A stretch of DNA of 64,000 nucleotides from Halothiobacillus diazotrophicus. Its GTDB lineage: Bacteria; Pseudomonadota; Gammaproteobacteria; Halothiobacillales; Halothiobacillaceae. Where the stretch lies: positions 2,844,965-2,908,964 of the forward strand of contig NZ_CP016027.1 in the NCBI RefSeq assembly GCF_001663815.1, given 5' to 3'. Positions 36,210 to 45,555 of the stretch are shown here, piece after piece. Below the pieces are notes generated by a model. The model was not told where the DNA came from, did not search any database, and saw only the letters and a list, made by a program, of their open reading frames with translations. Within the stretch, counting starts at the first letter, position 1. Every line of letters starts with the position of its first letter. A program made the position numbers and the translations under genes.

Positions 36210-37193
36210 ATGGCGACACCCGAAGAACAGTTGATACTGCATCGACAACTCCAGGCAAAGAGTTCCGGAGTTCTGCTCGACAGAATATTCAAGGGTTCGG
36301 CATTCTCGTTTGCGGCACTTGTTCTGATCGTACTGTTCGGGATCATGCTGATGCTTTTCAAGGAAGCATGGCCGACATTTGCGCATTTCGGTTTCGGTTT
36401 TTTCGCAAGCGCGGAATGGGATGCCGTCAATAACAAGTATGGCGCGATCATCCCGATCATTGGCACGCTAGTGACTTCATTGATTGCTGTCGTCATCGGC
36501 GTTCCGGTGAGTTTTGGGATTGCAATCTTCATTACCCTGATGGCGCCGAATTGGATGAAACGTCCTGTTGGTATCGCCATCGAATTGCTGGCGGCCGTTC
36601 CCTCCATCATCTATGGCATGTGGGGCCTGTTCTATTTCGCGCCCTGGTTCGCCAATTCCGTGCAACCGATCATGACCGATACCTTGGGTGAATTGCCTGT
36701 TCTGGGTCAGTTCTTTCAGGGGCCGCCGATTGGTGTGAGTATCTTCACGGCCGGTGTGGTGCTCGCAATCATGATCATTCCGTTCATTGCTTCGGTCATG
36801 CGCGACATGTTCGAGATCGTGCCCACCACACTGAAGGAATCGGCCTATGCCATGGGCTCGACGACCTGGGAGGTCGTTTGGAAGGTCATTCTGCCCTATA
36901 CCAAGGCCGGTGTGGTTGGCGGGATCATTCTTGGCCTGGGACGTGCCATGGGTGAAACGATGGCGGTTGCGTTCGTGGTCGGTAACTCTCTGGAACTCAA
37001 TACCGGACTTTTCTATCCTGGCGCAACCATCGCCTCGACCATGGCCAACGAATTCAACGAGGCAAGTGGCCTGCATATGTCGTCGCTGATCGCTCTGGGG
37101 CTCATCCTTTTCATAATCACCTTTCTGGTCCTATCCATTGCCAAGTGGTTCCTGATGATTCTCGAGCGCGCCCACCAAGGCACCAGTACTTAA
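36210..37193 (+). CDS. pstC: Phosphate ABC transporter permease PstC
   Basis: The 327-residue inner-membrane permease has six or so helices, GIAIFITLMAP, and the EAA loop KESAYAMGSTTWEVVWKVILP that docks on PstB. It follows pstS after the 141-bp gap with the attenuator and precedes pstA by 19 bp. Confidence 0.95.
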   Translation: MATPEEQLILHRQLQAKSSGVLLDRIFKGSAFSFAALVLIVLFGIMLMLFKEAWPTFAHFGFGFFASAEWDAVNNKYGAIIPIIGTLVTSLIAVVIGVPVSFGIAIFITLMAPNWMKRPVGIAIELLAAVPSIIYGMWGLFYFAPWFANSVQPIMTDTLGELPVLGQFFQGPPIGVSIFTAGVVLAIMIIPFIASVMRDMFEIVPTTLKESAYAMGSTTWEVVWKVILPYTKAGVVGGIILGLGRAMGETMAVAFVVGNSLELNTGLFYPGATIASTMANEFNEASGLHMSSLIALGLILFIITFLVLSIAKWFLMILERAHQGTST

Positions 37194-37212
37194 TTTTCGT
37201 TGGGCCTGAGAC

Positions 37213-38052
37213 ATGACCAAGTATCAAGTTCGTAAGATTGTCAATTTCATCAACCTTTCTGCCTCGATTCTCGTGACCCTGTTCGGACTGGTCATGCTGG
37301 CCTGGATCCTGTCCGTTCTGTTCGGCAAGGGCTTTCAGTACATCAACTGGGCCGTGTTTACACAGATGACCCCGCCGCCCGGTGCAAATGGTGGTCTGCT
37401 TAATGCCATCGTCGGTACCTTAGGTTTGACCGTGCTTGCCGTATTGATCGGTACGCCAATCGGTGTGATGGCCGGTACCTATCTGGCCGAATTCGGTATG
37501 AAGGGCACCTTCTCCAATGTCGTCCGATTTATCAACGATGTCCTCCTTTCTGCGCCATCGATTGTCGTTGGTGTATTCGTGTATACCCTGGTCGTTGAGC
37601 CGTCCGGACATTTCTCCGGATGGGCTGGCGCAATCGCCCTATCGATATTGGTGATACCCGTTGTCGTTCGGACGACGGAAGATATGCTCAAACTGGTGCC
37701 CACGCCGATGCGTGAGGCCGCTGCAGCATTGGGGGCTCCGAGGTACAAGGTGACGATTTCAATCGTCTACAAAGCTGCGCTGAGCGGTATGATCACGGGC
37801 GTATTGTTGGCCACGGCCCGAATCATGGGCGAGACGGCGCCGCTGCTCTTTACGGCGCTGAACAACCAGTTCTGGTCGGTTGACATGAATCAACCGATGG
37901 CGAACATGCCCGTCGTCATCTATCAATACGCCCTCAGCCCTTACGAAGACTGGCAGAATCTGGCTTGGGCCGCTGCGCTCCTGATCACCATCAGTGTCCT
38001 GCTGATGAATATTCTCGCGCGGTACACCCTGAAATCGCCCACGTCACGGTAG
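37213..38052 (+). CDS. pstA: Phosphate ABC transporter permease PstA
   Basis: The 279-residue permease has helices from about residue 8, [12 protein letters not shown], and the EAA loop [20 protein letters not shown]. With PstC it forms the phosphate channel. It is in one transcription unit with pstC and pstB. Confidence 0.95.
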   Translation: MTKYQVRKIVNFINLSASILVTLFGLVMLAWILSVLFGKGFQYINWAVFTQMTPPPGANGGLLNAIVGTLGLTVLAVLIGTPIGVMAGTYLAEFGMKGTFSNVVRFINDVLLSAPSIVVGVFVYTLVVEPSGHFSGWAGAIALSILVIPVVVRTTEDMLKLVPTPMREAAAALGAPRYKVTISIVYKAALSGMITGVLLATARIMGETAPLLFTALNNQFWSVDMNQPMANMPVVIYQYALSPYEDWQNLAWAAALLITISVLLMNILARYTLKSPTSR

Positions 38053-38089
38053 TCCCGTTGGCTAGTTATTTTGAAGTAGAGATCAATTT

Positions 38090-38974
38090 ATGACAGCAAC
38101 CACGATGTCCGATGCGCAGCCGAATAATTCCAACATGGGATTGAACATGGCTACCGCCCTGAAGGAATCAGAGGAACGAGCGGGATTAATGGACAAGATG
38201 GAGTCGGTTCGACAGATCGACGGTGCCAAGATCGATATTCGGGACTTGTCGTTCTTTTACGGCAAATTCAAGGCACTGCATAACATTTCGATGCAGATTC
38301 CCGATAAGCAGGTTACGGCGTTCATTGGACCTTCCGGTTGCGGTAAATCCACACTGCTGCGGATCTTCAATCGTATTTACGACCTCTATCCGGGACAGTC
38401 CGCCACCGGTGAGGTGACCCTGGATGGTTTATCGATCCTGAGTCCGAAGGTCGATGTGAACATGCTGCGCGCCAAGATCGGCATGGTGTTCCAGAAACCC
38501 ACGCCTTTCCCGATGTCGATTTACGACAACGTGGCGTTTGGGGTTCGGCTGTACGAGAAACTGTCCAAATCAGAGCTGGACGATCGTGTGGAATGGGCGC
38601 TCCAGCGTGCGGCCATCTGGGACGAGGTCAAGGACAAGCTCAAGCAGTCTGGTGCCGCGCTTTCCGGTGGTCAGCAGCAGCGTCTGTGCATCGCCCGGAC
38701 GATTGCCGTGAAACCTGAGGTGTTGCTGCTGGATGAACCGACTTCAGCGCTCGACCCCATTTCCACGACCAAGATCGAGGAACTGGTTCACGAGCTGAAG
38801 AACGATTTCACCATCGCGATCGTGACCCACAACATGCAGCAGGCGGCGCGGGTTTCCGACTATACCGCCTTCATGTATCTCGGCAAGCTGGTCGAGTTCG
38901 ATCACACGGATATCATCTTCACGAACCCGGGCAGAAAGGAAACCGAGGATTACATTACCGGTCGCTTTGGTTGA
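38090..38974 (+). CDS. pstB: Phosphate ABC transporter ATPase PstB
   Basis: The 294-residue ATPase has Walker [10 protein letters not shown], the signature [15 protein letters not shown], Walker [12 protein letters not shown] and the switch His in [18 protein letters not shown] ~45-residue N-terminal extension precedes the ABC core. The usual phoU does not follow; a strong terminator does, so phosphate signalling by PhoU must come from elsewhere. Confidence 0.97.
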   Translation: MTATTMSDAQPNNSNMGLNMATALKESEERAGLMDKMESVRQIDGAKIDIRDLSFFYGKFKALHNISMQIPDKQVTAFIGPSGCGKSTLLRIFNRIYDLYPGQSATGEVTLDGLSILSPKVDVNMLRAKIGMVFQKPTPFPMSIYDNVAFGVRLYEKLSKSELDDRVEWALQRAAIWDEVKDKLKQSGAALSGGQQQRLCIARTIAVKPEVLLLDEPTSALDPISTTKIEELVHELKNDFTIAIVTHNMQQAARVSDYTAFMYLGKLVEFDHTDIIFTNPGRKETEDYITGRFG

Positions 38975-39003
38975 GCCGCTAATCGGTCCGGCCTGAGCAA
39001 CGA

Positions 39004-39033
39004 AAAGCCCCGTCTTGATGACGGGGCTTTTTT
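39004..39033. terminator. Bidirectional terminator between pstB and dsbD
   Basis: AAAGCCCCGTC (39004-39014) pairs perfectly with GACGGGGCTTT (39020-39030) and is flanked by A and T runs on its two sides, so it can stop transcription from both convergent genes. Confidence 0.92.
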
Positions 39034-39096
39034 GATTTCGGATCATTGGCGCTGATGGCCATTCCGGGGGCTGTACCCGGAATGGCCGTTTGGCGT

Positions 39097-41421
39097 TTAA
39101 TGATTTGCCGCAGTGATGTGGGTCATGAACCGAGCAGGCGGCTCATAACCGACGACTTGCTCCGCCTTCAATTCTTGTCCCTGACTGTTGAAGAAGACGA
39201 TCGTGGGCGGACCCAATACACCGAACCGCTTGAACAGGGCCTTGTCATCCGCATTGTTCGCCGTGACATCGGCCTGGAGGAGAACGAAGGGTGCCAAGGC
39301 CTGCACGACTTCAGGATTGCTGAAGGTGTTGTGTTCCATCTCCTTGCACGAGACGCACCAGTCTGCATAGAAGTCGAACATGACCGGCTTGCCGGCCGCC
39401 TTCGCCTTCGCCAAAGCTGCATTGAGCTCGTCCAGGTTCTTGACCTTGGTGAACGTCAGTTTCGCCGGTGCTTGGCTGCTGCCGTCGCCGAGGCTCAGCC
39501 CCGTGAGCGGCGCAAATACGCTGCCCTTGCCGCCAGCGGCTACGCCGACGAGAATCAGGCTGCCCCAGATGAGCAGGACGACACCCAGGACCTTCCAGAG
39601 CCTAGACCAGCCACTGGCACCTTCTTTCAGTTGTTCTGTCGCACCGAGATAGACGGCCGAGCCGATGATCAGCAGCCCCCAGAGCACCTGAGCGACGATA
39701 TCCGGGATGATGCGTTCCAGCATCCAGATGGCGACCCCGAGCATCAGAACGCCGAACACGTACTTGACCGCATCCATCCAGGCGCCGGCACGTGGCAGGA
39801 ACTTGCCGCCCAGCGTGCCGACGATGATCAGCGGGAGTCCCATGCCGATGCTCATGGCGAACAGGGCGATGCCGCCCAGGGCTGCATCGCCGGTCTGACC
39901 GATGTAGATCAGCGCACCGGCCAGAGGGGGTGCCATGCAGGGCCCGACGATCAGTGCCGACAGCAGGCCCATGATGGCCACACCGACGAGCGTGCCGCCT
40001 TGCTGTTCGTTCTGCACCTGCATGATCTTCGACTGGAGGGCAGAGGGCAGTTGAAGTTCGAAGAAGCCGAACATGGAAAAGGCGAGGGCGACAAAAATCG
40101 CTGCAAAGGCACTCAGGATCCAGGGATTCTGGAACGCCGCCTGCAGGTTGGAACCGAACAGCCCGGCCAGGATTCCGGCGACCGTATACGTGACGGCCAT
40201 GGCGAGTACGTAGACCAGTGAAAGGGTAAAGGCCTTGCGTGTCGTGATTTTTTCACCCTGGCCCGCAATGATGCCGGCAAGAATCGGAATCATCGGGAAG
40301 ACGCACGGGGTGAAGGCGAGCAACAGGCCGATGACCAGAAAACCGAAGACAATGGTCCAGATGCTGCCGGTCTTAAGTTCGTGCGTGATGGCATCGGTTT
40401 GACTCTGGGGCGCCTGAGCTGGGGCGGGCGTGCCAGCCGATGCCGGGGCAGTGTCTTGCTTGGCGCTCAACGACGGATAGTCGGCGATCGGTTTGAGCTT
40501 GACCTTCGGTGCGGAATCGAGCGCCGTTACGGTATCTGAGGCAAGATCGATCTTCCATGCCTTTTCCATAGGCGGGTAGCACAATCCAAGTTCGGCGCAG
40601 CCCTGGTAGCCGGCAACCAGCACGGCAGTCTTGTCCTTGCCGGCCTTGATGGCCACCTGTGTGGTCAGATCATGATGGAAGACGAAGGTCTTGCCGAAGG
40701 TGGGGTCATCCTTGAGGTCACCGGCGCCGATATCAGTACCGCTGATGCGTGCGTCCGTTGCATCGAGCGCAACCTTGATGCGGTCGCGGTACAGATAGTA
40801 GCCCTTGGCGATCGTCCAGCTGAGTGAGACGGTGCCGTTCTTCATCGTGATGCTCGGCTTGAAGGCCTGCTCGGGCTCAAGAGGCGTCTGGTCGGCTTCT
40901 CCGCCCATGTTTCCAGCCAGGGCTTCCAGGCTGTTTGCCGAGGATGCGGTCGGTTCTGTCGGTGCGCTGGACGAGGATTGGGCCGGCAGGGTCATCTGAA
41001 TCAGTTGCGTCTGTGGAGGGTAACAGACGCCCTGGGTATCCGAGCACCCTTGGTATTTCAGGTTCAGCGTGACGGGGCCGGGTGCGCGTTTCGTGACCGG
41101 TACGTCAACGACGAAATCCTTCTTGTAGACGATGAGCTTGCCAAGATAGGGATCGTTGTCGACGACGCCCTCGGGCAGGATGGGTTTGCCCAGTTCGAGG
41201 CTTGGGGTATCCGACTTGATCTCGATCTTGTTCTGGTAGAGGTGGTAACCGTTGGCGACGTGGTAGGTGATTTCCAGCGTATTGTTATGGATTTCTGCCG
41301 TGGCATGAAATGCTTGTTCGGGTGGGAGCAGATCATCGGCCAGAGCCCGTTGCGGCGTCGTGAACGACAGGCCGACAAGTAGCCCAATTAGACTGTGCTG
41401 AACCAATTTGAGAAACGACAT
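39097..41421 (-). CDS. dsbD: Thiol:disulfide interchange protein DsbD with duplicated N-terminal domain
   Basis: DsbD carries reductant from cytoplasmic thioredoxin to periplasmic proteins. The 774-residue protein is much longer than E. coli DsbD (~565). After the signal peptide (ALA at about 28) come two DsbD-alpha domains with Cys126/Cys133 (CSDTQGVC) and Cys275/Cys281 (CAELGLC). The eight-helix membrane domain has FTPCVFPMIP and VGPCMAPP, and the C-terminal thioredoxin domain has CVSC. AAGGTG upstream fixes ATG 41421. In a sulfur oxidiser with periplasmic c-type cytochromes and Sox enzymes, extra reducing capacity is plausible. Confidence 0.93.
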   Translation of the reverse strand: MSFLKLVQHSLIGLLVGLSFTTPQRALADDLLPPEQAFHATAEIHNNTLEITYHVANGYHLYQNKIEIKSDTPSLELGKPILPEGVVDNDPYLGKLIVYKKDFVVDVPVTKRAPGPVTLNLKYQGCSDTQGVCYPPQTQLIQMTLPAQSSSSAPTEPTASSANSLEALAGNMGGEADQTPLEPEQAFKPSITMKNGTVSLSWTIAKGYYLYRDRIKVALDATDARISGTDIGAGDLKDDPTFGKTFVFHHDLTTQVAIKAGKDKTAVLVAGYQGCAELGLCYPPMEKAWKIDLASDTVTALDSAPKVKLKPIADYPSLSAKQDTAPASAGTPAPAQAPQSQTDAITHELKTGSIWTIVFGFLVIGLLLAFTPCVFPMIPILAGIIAGQGEKITTRKAFTLSLVYVLAMAVTYTVAGILAGLFGSNLQAAFQNPWILSAFAAIFVALAFSMFGFFELQLPSALQSKIMQVQNEQQGGTLVGVAIMGLLSALIVGPCMAPPLAGALIYIGQTGDAALGGIALFAMSIGMGLPLIIVGTLGGKFLPRAGAWMDAVKYVFGVLMLGVAIWMLERIIPDIVAQVLWGLLIIGSAVYLGATEQLKEGASGWSRLWKVLGVVLLIWGSLILVGVAAGGKGSVFAPLTGLSLGDGSSQAPAKLTFTKVKNLDELNAALAKAKAAGKPVMFDFYADWCVSCKEMEHNTFSNPEVVQALAPFVLLQADVTANNADDKALFKRFGVLGPPTIVFFNSQGQELKAEQVVGYEPPARFMTHITAANH

Positions 41422-41801
41422 GAAGAAAATCACCTTGCTGTGACGGGATGAATGGTTGGTGTGCATGATCAAGGTCAGACCGAGAAAAGGGACAAAGATT
41501 CAGAAAATACACCGAGCAGATGGGCAGTCACGGTTTTTCCATGAGCCGGCGGCATCGCCGTATGGATGGTTGTGCCATTGGCCGAGGCGTGTACATGGAA
41601 TCTTTTGGGCAAGAACATCGGTCTCATTGTGCGTAAAGATATCTTTATAGTCGAAACGGGCACCGATTTCTTACGGACTCCGGAACCATGAATTTTTTCG
41701 ATCCGGATATTGTTTTCTCGGGTTGCGTCGCCAGAATGTAACTGTGCCCGTGCGGCATCGTATTTTACGTCCTATTCCTGAACCCTCGATGAAGGTTGTT
41801 T
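41422..41801. other. Divergent intergenic region dsbD/fxsA with a perfect palindrome
   Basis: These 380 bases carry no convincing gene. The only clear element is the 14-bp perfect palindrome TAAAGATATCTTTA at 41634-41647, which could be an operator. I see no convincing -35/-10 pair for either gene. Confidence 0.5.
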
Positions 41802-42278
41802 ATGCCCAGACCCCTCTCGCTTATTGCATTTCTCCCCATCGTGGAAATTGTTCTGCTCATCGCCATGGGCGCGGCGCTGGGCTTTTGGTTCACGCTCGCC
41901 TGGGTCGTGGGTACGGCATTTGTCGGTGTCTGGCTGCTTCGTACGGCAGGGCCTCGAGCGATGCAGCGCATGCAGGCATCCGGAGCGGGTAGGGAGTCGG
42001 CGCAGCTGAACGACGCCATGGGCGTATTCGTTCATTGGATCGCAGGTGTCCTGCTCATCCTGCCGGGGCCGCTGACGGATATGATGGGTATCATCCTGGC
42101 AGTGCCGCTTTTCAGGCGGCTTACGCTCGGTCTGTGGTTGGCCAAGAACCTTCATGCCGTGGTGACACGTCGCCAGGGTGGCGGCAGGGTCTACGAAGGC
42201 GAGACGGTCCGCCGCGAATCCGAGGGGCAGGTGATGGAAAAAATCACCTATATCAAACGGGACGAATGGCGCGACTAG
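41802..42278 (+). CDS. fxsA: FxsA family membrane protein
   Basis: The 158-residue protein has an N-terminal hydrophobic hairpin (helices about 5-45), a third hydrophobic segment (about 75-100) with LILPGPLTDMMG, and a charged C-terminal tail, typical of FxsA. In E. coli FxsA overproduction relieves F-plasmid exclusion of phage T7; its normal role is unclear. GAAGG just upstream favours ATG 41802. Confidence 0.88.
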   Translation: MPRPLSLIAFLPIVEIVLLIAMGAALGFWFTLAWVVGTAFVGVWLLRTAGPRAMQRMQASGAGRESAQLNDAMGVFVHWIAGVLLILPGPLTDMMGIILAVPLFRRLTLGLWLAKNLHAVVTRRQGGGRVYEGETVRRESEGQVMEKITYIKRDEWRD

Positions 42279-42412
42279 CGAATGCCGCTCGTGGTGTCGG
42301 TCTTATGCGCTATGGGTGTCGCTGTCGGGATTCGGTGGGGCTTTTAACCCCTGATTTGGATGGCGTGCTATGGGGGCCGCAGAGGTCGTACCAGGAAATT
42401 CGAAAGTAATAA

Positions 42413-42438
42413 AAAACCCCGGCATCTGCCGGGGTTTT
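42413..42438. terminator. Bidirectional terminator between fxsA and soxD
   Basis: AAAACCCCGGC (42413-42423) pairs perfectly with GCCGGGGTTTT (42428-42438) over a 4-nt loop, with A and T runs on the two sides. Confidence 0.92.
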
Positions 42439-42462
42439 GCTTCGGTTTGAAGTCAGGGCGAC

Positions 42463-43176
42463 TTAGTGGGAGTCGCGCTTCTCAACCTTGCCGACGCTCA
42501 CGTCACCAATGGAAGCTGCTTTTTCGACAACGGCTGGAGTGCCCTTGTAGCAGTCCTTCATGCAACGGATGTTGTGCGTGTCGGAGCCCAGGTTGGTGGT
42601 GTAGAGCTTGGCGCCTGGCATGACGATCTTCGGCAGGGACTCTTTGTCGCAGACGAAGTTTTCATCAACGATGTTGGCCAGGTTCAGCACGTAGCAGGTG
42701 GCTGAATAGGATTCGTCGACGGTCAGGGTGCCCGGAGCATAGAACGGCATGTGACGGTGGATCATGTCCATCAGGGTCGGTGCGTTGCCCCAGGTGTTGT
42801 TGATGCCGCGGTTGCCCACGGCGTCGACACCAGCCTTGGCTGAGGCTTCGAACTGATCAACGGGGTCGCCAACCATCTTCGGGTAGCCGTGCGCGCCTTC
42901 ACCGAAGTCACCGTGACACATGGCGCAATCCTTGTTGTAGATTTTTTCGCCAGCGCTGACGGTGCCTTTACCGTCCGGCAGGTTGGTGCCATCGTAGAAG
43001 TAGCTGATGTTCCACGGCTTGATGGCCGCATCAGTGATCTTCATACCTACGCCGCCCACTTTCGGGGCGTCCTTCAGGGCTGCGGCATCAAAAGCGAAGG
43101 CGTTGCTGCTCAGAGACAGTGCGATGGCTGCGGCCGCCAGACCGAGGTTCAACTTAGACATTTTCGATTTGGACAT
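42463..43176 (-). CDS. soxD: SoxD-type monoheme cytochrome c subunit of sulfane dehydrogenase
   Basis: The 237-residue periplasmic protein has a signal peptide (cleavage near AFA) and one c-type heme motif, CAMCH, at residues 84-88. Four more cysteines in the C-terminal part could form disulfides. It overlaps soxC and starts from a good site (GAGGTG) at ATG 43176. SoxD takes electrons from SoxC during sulfane-sulfur oxidation. Paracoccus SoxD is larger and di-heme, so this short single-heme form is a variant; a sulfite-dehydrogenase cytochrome (SorB-like) is the alternative. Confidence 0.8.
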   Translation of the reverse strand: MSKSKMSKLNLGLAAAAIALSLSSNAFAFDAAALKDAPKVGGVGMKITDAAIKPWNISYFYDGTNLPDGKGTVSAGEKIYNKDCAMCHGDFGEGAHGYPKMVGDPVDQFEASAKAGVDAVGNRGINNTWGNAPTLMDMIHRHMPFYAPGTLTVDESYSATCYVLNLANIVDENFVCDKESLPKIVMPGAKLYTTNLGSDTHNIRCMKDCYKGTPAVVEKAASIGDVSVGKVEKRDSH

Positions 43177-44521
43177 TCTTCACCTCGCCGGTCTTTTCGA
43201 TCTTCCAGACCTGAATTGAATTCTTGTGATAGATGCTGTTGTAGCCGCGAACTTCACGCAGTTGCTTCAGCGTCGGCTGAACGAAACCGGTTTCGTCGGT
43301 CGCGCGGCTCATGATCAGGCGTTCTTCACCATCCCACTCGAAGGGCAGGGTGAACTTGGTCAGGCACTTGTTGAGCACCGGCTCGACCAGGTTGGCCTGG
43401 GTCCAGTTCTTGCCGCCGTCGATGGAAACGTCGACATGCTTGATCTTGCCGTAGCCGGACCAGGCGATGCCGCGGATCTCGTAGGTGCCCTTGCCCTTGA
43501 GCTTGTAGTCCGGGCAGGGGTAGTTGATCACGGAGTTCGCTTCGTTCACCAGGTTGTACTGACGGATTTCGCCGTTCGGCAGTACTTCGATGTAGTGACG
43601 GGTTTCCTGATAAGTGACCAGCGGCTTGTCGACGAACATCAGGCGACGCAGGTACTTCGTGGACATATTGGCTTCGAAGCCGGGGATGAACAGGCGGATC
43701 GGGTAGCCGTTCTCGGGACGCAGTGCTTCGCCGTTCATGGCGTAACAGACCATCGCATCGCGGTAGTGGCTGGTGTAAGCCTCCGGAATCGGGTTGCCGT
43801 GCTGGTCCTTGGCGCCTTCCATCGGAACGGAGCGCTGCAGCGCGGAACCGTCGGTGCCTTCGCCGTAGAACCAGGTGGCCTTCGGATCGACACCGACCAT
43901 TTCCATCAGGGTGGTCAGTTTGACGCCGGTCCATTCGGAGCAGCTCATCATGCCGTGGGTGAACTGCATGGAGTCCATCTGGACGCCGCGCCATTCCATC
44001 GCACCGTTGGCCGGGCATTCCAGGAAGTGGATCGCGGTGTGCGAGGGCAGGCGCTTCAGGTCTTCGACCGTGAAGATCATCGGCTGCTTGACCATGCCAT
44101 GGATGACCAGGTGGTGCTTTGACGGATCAACGTCAACGGCACCGGCGTGATAGCGTTCGAAGTGCAGGCCGTTCGGGGTGATGATGCCGTGCAGATCCTG
44201 CCATGGGGTGAAGCTGATTGACGCGATGGTATCGGCGGTCAGCCAGCCAACGTTACGACGAACCACACCACTTTCGTATTTGGAGGGCAGGCCGTACGGA
44301 ACCGCGACGACACCGCGACCCAGCATGTGGCGGGTCGGTTCGTCCTTCAGCGGCTCGGTCCATGTTTTCAGGTCTTCGGCATTGGCTGCATTGGTAGCAG
44401 CGATAGCGGCGCCACCAGCAGCCAAAGCAACACTCTTTCGCAGGAACTTGCGACGATCACTCGACGCGACACCTGCTTTGTTCGCACCCTCGGGTACGGG
44501 GTTAATCATATTTTCTGACAT
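43154..44521 (-). CDS. soxC: Molybdenum-dependent sulfane dehydrogenase subunit SoxC
   Basis: The 455-residue protein belongs to the sulfite oxidase family. It has a twin-arginine signal (RRKFLRK, residues 23-29), the SoxC-specific stretch MLGRGVVAVPYGLPSKYE, and the Mo-binding Cys169 in FLECPANGAMEWRG. A C-terminal dimerisation domain follows (WSGYGKIKHVDVSIDGGKNW). SoxC oxidises protein-bound sulfane sulfur on SoxY. The rest of the sox cluster is not here, so soxCD stands apart. It is divergent from the molybdenum-cofactor genes. Confidence 0.9.
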   Translation of the reverse strand: MSENMINPVPEGANKAGVASSDRRKFLRKSVALAAGGAAIAATNAANAEDLKTWTEPLKDEPTRHMLGRGVVAVPYGLPSKYESGVVRRNVGWLTADTIASISFTPWQDLHGIITPNGLHFERYHAGAVDVDPSKHHLVIHGMVKQPMIFTVEDLKRLPSHTAIHFLECPANGAMEWRGVQMDSMQFTHGMMSCSEWTGVKLTTLMEMVGVDPKATWFYGEGTDGSALQRSVPMEGAKDQHGNPIPEAYTSHYRDAMVCYAMNGEALRPENGYPIRLFIPGFEANMSTKYLRRLMFVDKPLVTYQETRHYIEVLPNGEIRQYNLVNEANSVINYPCPDYKLKGKGTYEIRGIAWSGYGKIKHVDVSIDGGKNWTQANLVEPVLNKCLTKFTLPFEWDGEERLIMSRATDETGFVQPTLKQLREVRGYNSIYHKNSIQVWKIEKTGEVKNVQIENV

Positions 44522-45075
44522 TGCTCACTCCTGCACTGTAGGCAATTGCAAGGATCTAGACGATCCGCCCGGCAACAACACAGTTCTCCGACAACTGTGC
44601 TTTGCACGCTGTTTTCTAACGTTAAAGTAACTCACGTTTTCAACGAGACTCGGCATTCTTCATGTTTCTGCAAAGTTGGTCAATCAATCTGTATTGATTT
44701 ACGATCACAAAATTCGATCAACGAAGTTTCGAGCCCGGAAAATCTACATCAGGGCTGGCTAATATACAATGCTTCTCTGTTTCGGTGTTTCTATGTGGGT
44801 ATTAAATTCCTCGGCAATCGATTTGTTGATCCTCGGGAACCTTGATCGATTCGGGACGTCATTTCGTACGCGATGACTGCTCACGAAATGGGCTCTCTGG
44901 GCCATTTCCCAGCGTTTCCTCCGAGCTAATTCACTGAAAATAAATAGATACTGGTGCATTGGCTTGGTTTCTCGTTGGTGGGCTATCAAGCTTGTCCGTA
45001 TGCAAATCGTGTCCTACTTTGTACGCGATCGATGCCGCAGCATAAAGCCGGGAAAAATAAAGGGTAATTGGTTTG
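44522..45075. promoter_or_regulatory. Long AT-richer intergenic region between soxC and moaE with dyads
   Basis: These 554 bases are visibly less GC-rich than their surroundings and hold no credible gene. They contain AATCAAT-CTGT-ATTGATT (44682-44699), a dyad GTCAT...CGTACG...ATGAC (44858-44877), and a hairpin GAAATGG/CCATTTC (44885-44908) that competes with CTGGG/CCCAG (44898-44902 with 44908-44912). They should hold the soxC and moaE promoters and perhaps a binding site for a sulfur or molybdate regulator. Confidence 0.5.
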
Positions 45076-45552
45076 ATGAAAATTTCGGTACAAGAGTCCG
45101 ATTTTGATGTGAACGCTGCACTGGCCGAACTGCGCGCGCGCTGCGCCCACGTCGGTGCCGTGGCCTGTTTTCTCGGTACGGTGCGCGACATGAATGACGA
45201 TCGGGATGTGGCGACCCTGACGCTGGAGCATTATCCGGGAATGACGGAGCGTGCGCTGGAACGCGTGGCCCAGGAAGCAAAGATTCGCTGGCCGATAGCT
45301 GGTGTGACGATCATCCACCGTGTCGGGTCCCTGCGGCCCACGGATCAGATCGTGCTTGTTGCCGTCGCCAGCGCGCACCGCCATGACGCCCTCCAAGCCT
45401 GTTCCTTCATGATGGATTATCTCAAGACCCATGCGCCGTTTTGGAAGAAGGAGATCGATCCCTCCGGGGCGGCGTGCTGGGTGGATGCCCGCGAGAGCGA
45501 TGCCGCCGCCCGCGCGCGCTGGTTTGCGGATTTCGATCCGCCCAAGGCCTGA
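45076..45552 (+). CDS. moaE: Molybdopterin synthase catalytic subunit MoaE
   Basis: MoaE with MoaD adds dithiolene sulfur to cPMP. The 158-residue protein has FLGTVRD, LEHYPGMTE, HRVGSLRPTDQIV and the lysine-rich FWKKE near the C-terminus. moaD does not accompany it. It begins the moaE-moeA-moaC run; ATG 45076 is preceded by an AAAGGG site. Confidence 0.93.
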   Translation: MKISVQESDFDVNAALAELRARCAHVGAVACFLGTVRDMNDDRDVATLTLEHYPGMTERALERVAQEAKIRWPIAGVTIIHRVGSLRPTDQIVLVAVASAHRHDALQACSFMMDYLKTHAPFWKKEIDPSGAACWVDARESDAAARARWFADFDPPKA

Positions 45553-45555
45553 GAC

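Noticed and set aside
39046..40221. 391-codon + strand open frame
   Set aside because: Antisense of the dsbD membrane and thioredoxin domains.
44546..44989. Small open frames in the soxC-moaE gap
   Set aside because: No ribosome sites, no recognisable domains, and different codon choice; treated as non-coding.
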